Below are positions 7,815 through 15,729 of a DNA stretch of 16,405 nt, in pieces (position 1 is the first letter of the stretch; each line of letters starts with the position of its first letter). The position numbers and the translations under genes were made by a program. Below the pieces are notes generated by a model. That model had not been told where the DNA came from and did no database searches. It saw only the letters and a list, made by a program, of their open reading frames with translations. This stretch comes from Deltaproteobacteria bacterium UBA796. Its GTDB lineage: Bacteria; Myxococcota_A; UBA796. Where the stretch lies: contig DBIS01000231.1 of NCBI GenBank assembly GCA_002296975.1, forward strand, positions 6,772-23,176, read 5' to 3'.

Positions 7815-9229
7815 TGAGCCGTAATCTTTGGTGGGTCTTCGCGATGCTTGGGCTTGGCTGTGGTACGGACTACAAGCTCGGTGCGGCCGCGACATCTTTT
7901 GTGGTGTCGCCAGATCTCTCTGATTTGGGTGTGGTCAACGTCGGCGATACCGTGCCTTTTGTGGTGACCATCTCCAATACTGGTGGGGCCGAGTTGTCTC
8001 TGGTCGCTGTAGAAATCATCAATATCAATGGGGATTATCTGGCCCGTTCAGATGCTGAAATTCCGGGCACAATCCTGGGTGGGGAGTTTGCGGACCTCAT
8101 TTTCAATTATATTCCAGAGACAGATGGCTACCATCATGGTCGGATCATCCTAAAAACAGATGCATCCGAAGACCCGGACCGGACCATAGAAGTTCGGGGT
8201 CAGGCGTCCACACCCACCATGAACATATGGCCATCGGTGATCGATTTTGGGCCGGTGCTGCCAGGCACAGCGGCTGTCGAGACGGTCACGATGGTCAACA
8301 CAGGCACAACCCCCATCGACATCGTTGAATTGCCGGTGGATAACGGGGTATTTTTAGCCCGATTAACCCTGCCTTTTCGGGTTGAACCAGGCGAGAAAAT
8401 TGATGTTCCCTTTGAGTTTGTACCCATCGACCTCACAGAGCAAACCGGTGACGCGGTCGTTCTCTTAGGTGGGGGTCAAAACTTGGCTGGTCTCCATCTT
8501 CGGGGCAACGCCTGCTCGACGGCGGCGGGTGAGCTGTACGACCAGGACGGCGATGGCTACAGTGTATGTGGATCGGATTGTGATGATCGTGATGACCTCA
8601 CCCATCCGGGCGCGAGAGAAGTCTGCAACGGCATCGACGATAACTGCGATGGGACCGTCGATGAAACGACCCCTTGTTTTGATGATGATGGCGATGGTCA
8701 AACCGAAGAAGAGGGCGACTGCAATGATGCCGATGCCGCAGTGCATTCGGGTGCAGAAGAGGACATGGCGAATGGCATTGATGATGATTGCGACGGTGTT
8801 GTCGATTCGGGTGCATCCGACTTCGATGGAGACGGTTATTCGGCAGCAGGCGGCGACTGTGCTCCATATGATTCATCGGTCCATCCAGGTGCGACCGAGT
8901 GGGCGGATGGGCTGGACAATGATTGCGATGGCATCGTCGATGAAGGCACGGATTTCTACGATGATGATGGCGACGGCTACACCGAGTTGGAAGGCGACTG
9001 CGATGACACCGACGAGCGAATCTCACCGTACCGGGTAGAGGTCGCCGATTGGCTTGACAATGACTGTGACGGCATGGTCGATGAAGGCACCATACATGCC
9101 GATGACGATGGCGATGGGTTCTCGGAGCTCGGGGGCGACTGCGATGATGCAAACCCCGCGGTCAACCCGGGTCATCCGGAGATACCGGGCGATGGGCTGG
9201 ACAATAACTGTGATGGGGTGATGTTTTGA
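7814..9229 (+). CDS. Probable lipoprotein with two HYDIN/ASH-like Ig domains and five MopE-type repeats
   Basis: The 471-residue product begins MSRNLWWVFAMLGLGCGTD, a signal sequence with a lipobox-like LGLGC (Cys 16), so it is probably lipidated and membrane-anchored; the lipobox is not ideal (Gly at -3, Leu at -2). Two Ig-like domains follow, about residues 28-125 and 135-235. Each has the pattern of a DLGVV or DFGPV strand, then TxxxVTxxNTG, as in HYDIN/ASH or 'choice-of-anchor D' domains. Five MopE-type repeats fill residues 243 to the end; the third is degenerate (GDCAPYD for GDCDD). The ATG overlaps the preceding TAA by one base, with GAGGGGGA just upstream, indicating coupled translation. 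The protein stops inside its fifth repeat (NNCDGVMF), without the usual VDEG end. Ligand and partners are unknown; binding to the two neighbouring proteins is an inference. Confidence 0.85.
   Translation: MSRNLWWVFAMLGLGCGTDYKLGAAATSFVVSPDLSDLGVVNVGDTVPFVVTISNTGGAELSLVAVEIININGDYLARSDAEIPGTILGGEFADLIFNYIPETDGYHHGRIILKTDASEDPDRTIEVRGQASTPTMNIWPSVIDFGPVLPGTAAVETVTMVNTGTTPIDIVELPVDNGVFLARLTLPFRVEPGEKIDVPFEFVPIDLTEQTGDAVVLLGGGQNLAGLHLRGNACSTAAGELYDQDGDGYSVCGSDCDDRDDLTHPGAREVCNGIDDNCDGTVDETTPCFDDDGDGQTEEEGDCNDADAAVHSGAEEDMANGIDDDCDGVVDSGASDFDGDGYSAAGGDCAPYDSSVHPGATEWADGLDNDCDGIVDEGTDFYDDDGDGYTELEGDCDDTDERISPYRVEVADWLDNDCDGMVDEGTIHADDDGDGFSELGGDCDDANPAVNPGHPEIPGDGLDNNCDGVMF
8540..9226 (+). repeat. 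Five-unit MopE-type repeat tract in the lipoprotein gene
   Basis: Five coding repeats of about 43-48 residues follow the canonical form DxDGDG, GDCDD, HPGA, DGxDNDCDGxVDEG. The first has three additional Cys (SVCG, EVCNG, TTPC), a form often seen at the edge of such arrays. The third lost the second and third Asp of GDCDD. The last ends prematurely at the stop codon. Confidence 0.88.
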
Positions 9230-11256
9230 TGGCCTGCTGGACACGAATCTCAACCGCACTCGTTTTGCTTGTCTTGGGGCCAACGGCCCATGCTGAGTCA
9301 ATTTTATACTGCAACGACTACAGTTTAGGGACGGACCGTATAGGCTTGGCCCTCGATGGTTTAGAGGGTGCTCACGCGATCACCCGAATCACCAGCCTTA
9401 GCTCCTGCGAGTCGATGATCGGCGGTGGGGGTTGGGATTTGGTTATCCTTGCGGTCCAAAACTGGAGCCATAGCTCGCCGCAGTTGAACAGCTATGTGGC
9501 CGCTGGTGGTCGGGCCATCATGCAAGACTGGACCAGAGATAGCACCAGGGGCTCCGCTTTTGGTGTGAGTTGGGGGAGCACCAACTTTAGTACCCAAACC
9601 ATCTCAGATATGCGCTTGATGGAGGGCATGTCGAGCAGTTCGGTGCCTTTGAGTAACCCTGGGTGGGGTATTTATAGTGCCACATTTTCTGTGGGTTCGG
9701 GCGAGGTGTTGGCTACCGCCTATGGTGTGCCCTCCATCGCGTTGACCAATGACGGCCGCACGATCGTCAATGGATTTTTGTCCGACACCATCGCTGATGT
9801 GTCCCAAGGTAAGCAGCTTTATACCAATGAAATCAATATGTTGCTTGGCGATTGTGACACCGACGAAGACGGCTATGAAGCGTTGGATTGCGGCGGCAGT
9901 GACTGCGACGACGAGGATGCCTGGGTAAATCCGGGTGCAGTTGAGGTGCCCTATGATGGTGTCGACAATGATTGCGTGGATGGGGATCTCGCCGATGTGG
10001 ATGGTGATGGTTTTGCATGGGACGGGGTGGGCGGTCTAGACTGCGACGACACCGACCCGATGATTCGTCCTGGTGCCACAGAGGTGCCCTATGATGGCAT
10101 CGACAATGATTGTGATGGTTTTGACCTCACCGATATGGATGGCGATGGCTACGACTGGGTGGGGGTAGGAGGCGATGATTGCGCAGATGCCGATGCCTCG
10201 GTTCATCCAGGGGTCGATGGGGAGAGCCCCGATGGCGTCGATGATGATTGTGACGGTGTCGTCGACGAGGGCACAGACTTGTATGACGACGATGGCGACG
10301 GCTATTCTGAAACCGGGGGAGATTGCGACGACGCTGACTCAAGCGTTCATCCCGGCGCCACCGAGACCATCGATGGTGTGGACGAAGATTGCGACGCGCT
10401 TATCGATGAGGGCACCACTGTATTCGATGACGACGGTGACGGGTTGAGCGAGGCTGAGGGCGATTGCAATGACGCGGACGCTGAAGTTCACCCGTATGCG
10501 GTCGAAATTTATGGCGATGGCATCGACAATGATTGCGATGGCACTGTCGACTCTGGCGCGACAGATATGGATGGCGATGGCTATACCGCGGGGGCTGGAG
10601 ATTGCGACGATGAGGATGCCGCCAGTCACCCTGGTGCCGAAGAGCTAGCGGACTTGGTCGACAATGACTGCGATGGGGTGGTCGACGAAGGCACAGAATT
10701 TTACGACGATGACTTTGACGGGGTGACCGAGGCCGAGGGCGACTGCAACGATGATGATTACGCCATTCACCCTGAGGCCGATGAGATTTTAGACGGCATG
10801 GATAATGACTGTGACGGGCTGGTGGATGAGGGCACCGACGGCAGCGATGACGATGGCGATGGCTTCTCCGAAGATGCTGGTGATTGCGATGACGAGGACG
10901 ACGGTGTTCATCCTGCAGCGACAGAGTTGCCCGATAACGATATCGATGACGATTGCGATGGCGAGATCGACGAAGCTGAAGGGGATGTCGACGGTGACGG
11001 CCTCACGGCAGAAGACGGTGATTGCGACGACGGGGATGGCTGGGCACATCCCGATATGGTCGAAATGTGCGATGGGATCGACAACAATTGTAATGGCGAA
11101 ATCGATGAAGGATGTGATGCCATCACCCTCGATGGCGAGAGCGGCGCCCCGGCCCCCAAGGGTGGTTGCAGTACCGCTACTGGCCAATCATCAACGCCAT
11201 GGATCTGGCTGTTAGCACTGGGGGCGGTGTTTAGGCGTCGCCTCTCTCGTCTCTAG
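9229..11256 (+). CDS. Exported protein with amidotransferase-like N-domain, nine MopE repeats and MYXO-CTERM-like tail
   Basis: I start the 675-residue product at the ATG at 9229, which overlaps the upstream TGA (TGATG); the TTG one codon earlier is less likely. A GGGGTG purine run lies about nine bases upstream. The signal peptide ends LGPTAHA, then ES (cleavage after residue 22). Residues 23 to about 208 look like a Rossmann-type glutamine amidotransferase-like (class I GATase/ThuA-like) domain: WDLVILAVQNW, then YVAAGGRAIMQDWT. I see no clear catalytic Cys nucleophile, so it may only bind a ligand. Nine MopE-type repeats follow (residues 210-629), then a short linker, KGGCS (Cys 647), a span starting PWIWLLALG and FRRR (668-671), resembling MYXO-CTERM. 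It is the third gene of the operon and ends 11 bases before a convergent membrane-protein gene. Confidence 0.87.
   Translation: MACWTRISTALVLLVLGPTAHAESILYCNDYSLGTDRIGLALDGLEGAHAITRITSLSSCESMIGGGGWDLVILAVQNWSHSSPQLNSYVAAGGRAIMQDWTRDSTRGSAFGVSWGSTNFSTQTISDMRLMEGMSSSSVPLSNPGWGIYSATFSVGSGEVLATAYGVPSIALTNDGRTIVNGFLSDTIADVSQGKQLYTNEINMLLGDCDTDEDGYEALDCGGSDCDDEDAWVNPGAVEVPYDGVDNDCVDGDLADVDGDGFAWDGVGGLDCDDTDPMIRPGATEVPYDGIDNDCDGFDLTDMDGDGYDWVGVGGDDCADADASVHPGVDGESPDGVDDDCDGVVDEGTDLYDDDGDGYSETGGDCDDADSSVHPGATETIDGVDEDCDALIDEGTTVFDDDGDGLSEAEGDCNDADAEVHPYAVEIYGDGIDNDCDGTVDSGATDMDGDGYTAGAGDCDDEDAASHPGAEELADLVDNDCDGVVDEGTEFYDDDFDGVTEAEGDCNDDDYAIHPEADEILDGMDNDCDGLVDEGTDGSDDDGDGFSEDAGDCDDEDDGVHPAATELPDNDIDDDCDGEIDEAEGDVDGDGLTAEDGDCDDGDGWAHPDMVEMCDGIDNNCNGEIDEGCDAITLDGESGAPAPKGGCSTATGQSSTPWIWLLALGAVFRRRLSRL
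9856..11115 (+). repeat. Nine-unit MopE-type repeat tract in the third surface gene
   Basis: Nine coding repeats of about 40-52 residues. Units 1 and 2 share VPYDGVDND or VPYDGIDND and a DGVGG or CGGSD spacer, while units 3-8 carry the DEGT(D/E)xYDDDGDG joint seen in the lipoprotein, suggesting local duplication. Unit 3 reads DDCAD for DCDD, unit 4 reads CDA for CDG and unit 7 reads DDDFDG for DDDGDG. Unit 9 has extra Cys (EMCDGIDNNC and DEGC) and looks like an end cap. Confidence 0.9.
11155..11253 (+). other. MYXO-CTERM-like C-terminal sorting signal, third surface protein
   Basis: The tail has one Cys in KGGCS, a hydrophobic span beginning WIWLLALG and an Arg cluster FRRRLSR at the very end. 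It matches the layout of the first protein's tail, including a Pro just before a Trp-rich span (PSWMW there, TPWIW here). It differs in having GGC rather than GCGC. Confidence 0.65.
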
Positions 11257-11271
11257 GTGAGCGACGCTTAG
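11231..11271. terminator. Possible hairpin at a convergent gene junction
   Basis: GCGTCGC at 11235-11241 is the exact reverse complement of GCGACGC at 11261-11267, with weaker pairing continuing outward on both sides (TTAG with TTAG-like ends). The loop is 19 bases. The stem spans the stop codons of both convergent genes (11256 on plus, 11268 on minus), where a bidirectional terminator would be useful. There is no run of T after the stem on either strand, so intrinsic termination is doubtful. Confidence 0.3.
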
Positions 11272-12002
11272 TGGACGAGGTCATCACCGTCGGAGGAGCT
11301 GCCCCAGCCCTTGCCGCCCTCAATCACATCAAAAGTCGAGAGGCGCTTTTTTATTTTCGTATGCTTTCTGCGGAGCCAGAAACGCTTGAGCGGTAGTTCG
11401 ATGCCACCCCGAATCCACAAATACCCGCTAATCCAGCCGGATAGCCACATCGCTGAGCTCATGTCACGGTCGCTTAAAAGATGGAGCAAGCACAGCAAGC
11501 CCGAGCCCCAAGCGACCCAGGCGGCCTTGATGGGGATGATGAACATCAGCAAAATGGTGGCGTTCGGACGGCTGAGGCCAAAAATGACCAGCAGTGCTGC
11601 CAAAAAGGGCTCGATACCGAACCAAACACCGTTGATGTGTACGGCTCCGGTGAGCATCAACAAAAAGCAAACGGTGACCGAGCCCAGATAGGTAAACAGG
11701 GCGAGGTTGCTGAGGCGCCGCACGCTGAAGAGGGGTTCGATGGCGGGTAAAATGAAGAATAAAAACAGCCAATCAAAAAACGCGCGGGTGACGGCACCGT
11801 TCAAAAAGAAGGCGGTGAATGGCTGCCAGGGTTGAAAGCCTTGTCCGAATGGTCGCCACCCGAAGGTTGCGAGCATGGGAAAGCCGAGCCAAGTCTCTTG
11901 GACTTGCTGGGTGATATAAAGGCCGACCAAAATGGTCAGCAGCAGCTTGGTCAATGGCGTGAAGGATATTCCTCCGCCTGACATCCTCATCCCTTGACGC
12001 AT
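11268..12002 (-). CDS. Rhomboid-fold integral membrane protein, probable pseudoprotease
   Basis: The 244-residue protein has about six hydrophobic segments between residues 15 and 198 and a basic tail (LKRFWLRRKHTKIKKR) that is probably cytoplasmic. The layout matches rhomboid-like proteins: PWQPFTAFFLNG (58-69), an LxxFFxLPxxEPLF segment (about 79-92), GVWFGIEPFLAALL (125-138) where active rhomboids have GxSG followed by GLL, IIPIKAAWV (155-163), and SAMWLSGWISGYLW (183-196) where active ones have AHxxG. Both catalytic positions appear to be Trp rather than Ser and His, so I call it a pseudoprotease; the alignment is by eye. The start at 12002 is supported by a strong GGAGGTGAG directly upstream, with further in-frame ATGs at residues 5 and 7. 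It converges on the surface operon and diverges from the metal transporter. Confidence 0.7.
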   Translation of the reverse strand: MRQGMRMSGGGISFTPLTKLLLTILVGLYITQQVQETWLGFPMLATFGWRPFGQGFQPWQPFTAFFLNGAVTRAFFDWLFLFFILPAIEPLFSVRRLSNLALFTYLGSVTVCFLLMLTGAVHINGVWFGIEPFLAALLVIFGLSRPNATILLMFIIPIKAAWVAWGSGLLCLLHLLSDRDMSSAMWLSGWISGYLWIRGGIELPLKRFWLRRKHTKIKKRLSTFDVIEGGKGWGSSSDGDDLVH

Positions 12003-12014
12003 CTCACCTCCGGC
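12003..12014 (-). promoter_or_regulatory. Strong Shine-Dalgarno site for the rhomboid-like gene
   Basis: On the minus strand, GGAGGTGAG abuts the ATG at 12002. It is close to a perfect complement of the 16S rRNA 3' end, though the spacing is short, and it supports this start over the two internal ATGs. Confidence 0.6.
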
Positions 12015-12018
12015 GCAT

Positions 12019-12038
12019 CACCTAACACGTGATAGGTG
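12019..12038. promoter_or_regulatory. Near-perfect 20-bp palindrome between divergent genes (candidate operator or RNA hairpin)
   Basis: The sequence CACCTA-A-CACGTG-A-TAGGTG matches its own reverse complement at 18 of 20 positions; only the pair flanking the central CACGTG breaks symmetry. It sits in the 41-base gap between the rhomboid-like gene and the NicO transporter. It is suitably placed for a dimeric repressor to control both. Its right arm also contains AGGTG, part of the ribosome site before the ATG at 12044, so in the plus-strand RNA the hairpin could hide that site. Confidence 0.55.
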
Positions 12039-12043
12039 GCACC

Positions 12044-13489
<1,446 letters not shown>

Positions 13490-13533
13490 TAAGGTGGCGA
13501 TTAAAAAGAAATTCACTGAACGGCTTGCCAGAT

Positions 13534-13545
13534 GAACTTTTGTTC
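13534..13545. promoter_or_regulatory. Probable LexA (SOS) operator
   Basis: GAAC-TTTT-GTTC is a perfect inverted repeat 40 bases before the lexA start. It has the GAAC-N4-GTTC form of Gram-positive SOS boxes. With its flanks (ATGAACTTTTGTTCAGT) it also fits about 14 of 17 positions of the Myxococcus xanthus LexA motif as I recall it (CTRHAMRYBYGTTCAGS). A second symmetric element, TGAAC-C-GTTCA at 13560-13570, and a lone GAAC at 13518 lie nearby and may be extra half-sites. It probably serves lexA autoregulation. Confidence 0.65.
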
Positions 13546-13585
13546 AGTAGGTTGAAGCCTGAACCGTTCAAGTGAGTTTATCGAC

Positions 13586-14218
13586 ATGACTGAATTATCC
13601 GCCCGCCAAACTGATGTGCTCGATTTTGTAGCCCAAACCATTGAATCGAATGGCTTGCCTCCGAGCTACCGTGAGATTGGTGATGCCCTCGGTATCGCGT
13701 CCACCAATGGCGTATCCGACCACGTGAAGGCGCTCATCAAGAAGGGCTATCTGCGAAAGATTCAGGCAGGCTCTGGCAAGGCGCGGGGCATTCAACTCAC
13801 CGCAAAGTCTCTTTCGATGCACGCCCAAGACAATTTGATCACCATTCCGTTGCTGGGCCATGTCGCCGCAGGTACACCGATTTTGGCCGACGAAAATTTG
13901 GAAAGCACCATTCACTTCGACGCCAACCTGCTGCGCGGTGATGGTCCAACCTTCGCGCTGCGGGTGCGAGGCGATTCAATGATTGAAGAGGGGATTCATG
14001 ATGGAGATATGGTGCTGGTGCGCCAACAGTCCACCGCTCGGAATGGAGACATCGTCGTGGCATTGATCGATGGTGAGGCCACTGTAAAGTACTACTTCCA
14101 CGAAGGGCATCGCATTCGACTTGAGCCAGCCAACGCGAGCATGGACCCCATCTTTGTGGGTCCGGATCAAGATACTGTCATTCAAGGGACAGTCGCTGGG
14201 GTCATCCGGGTGTATTAG
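13586..14218 (+). CDS. lexA: LexA SOS repressor
   Basis: The 210-residue product is a full-length LexA. It represses DNA-damage genes and cleaves itself when RecA filaments form. An N-terminal winged helix-turn-helix is visible (SARQTDVLDF near the start, PPSYREIGDALGIASTNGVSDHVKAL at about 25-50, where NGV replaces the more usual sequence). The self-cleavage bond is Ala95-Gly96 (HVAAGTP). The catalytic dyad is Ser131 (RGDSMIEEG) and Lys168 (EATVKYY). Length and spacing are normal for the family. A probable SOS box lies 40 bases upstream, so the gene is likely autoregulated. The ribosome site is weak (AGTGAG, about nine bases before the ATG). It is preceded by the NicO gene, 96 bases away, and followed after 92 bases by a glycosyltransferase-like gene with its own good ribosome site. 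Confidence 0.96.
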   Translation: MTELSARQTDVLDFVAQTIESNGLPPSYREIGDALGIASTNGVSDHVKALIKKGYLRKIQAGSGKARGIQLTAKSLSMHAQDNLITIPLLGHVAAGTPILADENLESTIHFDANLLRGDGPTFALRVRGDSMIEEGIHDGDMVLVRQQSTARNGDIVVALIDGEATVKYYFHEGHRIRLEPANASMDPIFVGPDQDTVIQGTVAGVIRVY

Positions 14219-14310
14219 CCCCATTGATTTGCTGAGTGGGTGATTGTCCCGAGTGGTGTGGCTTGCGCTATTGTGGCGTTGGCTTGGCCCGATACTCAGG
14301 AGATTGACCC
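14219..14310. other. 92-base gap between lexA and the glycosyltransferase pair
   Basis: The gap holds a CAGGAG ribosome site at 14297-14302 for the GTG start at 14311. I see no clear terminator hairpin after lexA and no convincing promoter hexamers. The glycosyltransferase genes could be read from an unseen promoter here or by read-through from lexA. Confidence 0.4.
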
Positions 14311-15729
14311 GTGCGCTCGAATTCGCTGGCACTCATCGCGGTATTGGTTTTGGCGGCGGCCTTGCGGGTTTTGAGAATGATCGTTCGGTGGGACGAGATC
14401 ACCTTGGCTTACGCGGCCTATGCAGAGCCGATTGTTCAGGCCATCGCGGGCTTTCATCCTTCAGCCCTGTTGGGGAGTTGGATTGGTCTTCATCCGCCAC
14501 TGTGGGGGGTGATTCATGGTGCTTTGGAGTGGGTGGCCCCCATTCCATTTCTGTGGATGGGTTTTTCGGTAGCATGCTCGACCTGCGCGGTTTTTGTGGT
14601 TGGCCGAGTGGGCGGGTGGGTGCCTGCGCTTGTCCTCGCGACGGCTCCGGTTCATCTGCTCGATGCGGCAGAGCTCAATAATTACCCCCTCGCCAGCTTG
14701 GCGGTGGCGGCCCTGGTTGTGTGTGCAGAGGGGGGCTGGTTGCAGCTTGCTTTGGCGGCAATCTTTGCGGGTTGGGCGCATTTACTCACTGGTGTTGGTG
14801 CAGTCGGGCTGGTGTTGTGGCGCTCGATTCGCCTTCGAGGTCCCTCACGGCTCGCCCTTTTGTCGGTGGTCGTGGCTGGGCTAATGCCCATCGCTGGCGG
14901 TGCTTTTCGCTTGATGGGCCAAGGCAGCACATGGGCCCAGCCCGAGGTGCCTACCCTCAGATGGCTGGGTTTTGTTGCCGATACGGTGGGTCCAGAAGGG
15001 TGGTTTTTGGTTCCCTTCGTGTTGTTGGGGCTGCGGGGTAGCACCCGTGCTTTATGGGTGTGTCTGGTTGGCACCTTGGTGGTGGCCGTGGGCCTCGATG
15101 CCGCCGCTTCCCACCAGCGGCCCTATTTGGGCCTGATAGCACCCGTCGCTGCGATGGCGGTGGCACACACGCTTCGCCGGTACCCCCGGCTGACCTGGGT
15201 CGTGGTGGGCTTGTGCCTTGTGCGGGGCGGTCGTTTTGCTGCCGATGATCTTGGTCGGGTCTCTGCCATCATTAGCGATCAAGAGCGAAGCCGGGGAATC
15301 GATCTAGTGCTCAGTCAGGCCAGCCCAGGCGACACGGTTTGGCTGGTGGCACCCGCACTTCAGGCCGATGACGATAAGACCGCATTTTCTGCTGTCTTGT
15401 GGCGGTTTACTCCGTGGACTTCGATGCCGATGGCTCTCGGTGGTGATTTTGAATTTAAGGATTACCGCTATGGCCAGCCGCGAAAGGTCGGCGGCTTGAC
15501 CGTTCACACAAGCACAGAGCTTTACCCTGCACCTTTCGACCATATATTCGCGAAGGCCAACGCCGACGGGCACGCGGTGTGGGTGGTGGTTTACGATCAC
15601 AGCCCGGCCACGGGCCTAATCGCCCGCATCGAGCACGTGATGGCGCCCTATTCGGTCGCGTGGCAGTCGGTTGGCGAAGACCAAGGGCTTGGGGCTGATC
15701 TGGTCTTGCGGGTAAGGGCTTCCCTGTGA
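14311..15729 (+). CDS. GT-C fold membrane glycosyltransferase-like protein (PMT/ArnT, GT39-like)
   Basis: The 472-residue polytopic protein resembles dolichyl- or polyprenyl-phosphate-sugar dependent glycosyltransferases of the GT-C fold. The first periplasmic loop has an acidic DE pair (VRWDEITLAY, D28-E29), the usual metal or catalytic site. It is followed by LHPPLWGVIHG (60-70), the typical HPPLY-like motif, and by an ELNNYPLAS segment near residue 127, as in this superfamily. Some eight or more membrane spans occupy residues 5 to about 305, and the last 165 residues form a soluble domain. The GTG start at 14311 is chosen because CAGGAG lies eight bases upstream. Its TGA overlaps the start of the next gene (GTGA). 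Sugar donor and acceptor are unknown; surface proteins or cell-envelope glycans are possible. Confidence 0.72.
   Translation: MRSNSLALIAVLVLAAALRVLRMIVRWDEITLAYAAYAEPIVQAIAGFHPSALLGSWIGLHPPLWGVIHGALEWVAPIPFLWMGFSVACSTCAVFVVGRVGGWVPALVLATAPVHLLDAAELNNYPLASLAVAALVVCAEGGWLQLALAAIFAGWAHLLTGVGAVGLVLWRSIRLRGPSRLALLSVVVAGLMPIAGGAFRLMGQGSTWAQPEVPTLRWLGFVADTVGPEGWFLVPFVLLGLRGSTRALWVCLVGTLVVAVGLDAAASHQRPYLGLIAPVAAMAVAHTLRRYPRLTWVVVGLCLVRGGRFAADDLGRVSAIISDQERSRGIDLVLSQASPGDTVWLVAPALQADDDKTAFSAVLWRFTPWTSMPMALGGDFEFKDYRYGQPRKVGGLTVHTSTELYPAPFDHIFAKANADGHAVWVVVYDHSPATGLIARIEHVMAPYSVAWQSVGEDQGLGADLVLRVRASL

Noticed and set aside
9226..9228. TTG start for the third surface gene
   Set aside because: The ATG immediately after it overlaps the upstream stop as TGATG, matches the coupling seen at the previous junction, and is the stronger start codon.
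6366..11115. CRISPR array or non-coding satellite
   Set aside because: The repetition is at protein level with diverged codons and variable unit length, in three continuous reading frames. There are no identical short repeats with unique spacers.
11268..12002. Active rhombosortase processing the neighbouring C-terminal tails
   Set aside because: No GxSG Ser or AHxxG His is found in register, and the tails look like MYXO-CTERM, whose proposed proteases belong to a different (CPBP-type) family.
12029..12043. GTG start for the NicO gene five codons upstream
   Set aside because: The ATG at 12044 has AGGTGG at a proper distance and opens the signal sequence directly. The GTG lies inside the palindrome without its own ribosome site.
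14255..14270. Sigma-54-like promoter (TGG...TTGC) before the glycosyltransferase pair
   Set aside because: The GG and GC elements are eight bases apart rather than the required ten, so the match is not valid.
14244..14681. Plus-strand open frame of 145 codons overlapping the first glycosyltransferase gene
   Set aside because: It is Gly/Ser/Arg-rich in another frame of a well-supported gene with a good ribosome site and family motifs.
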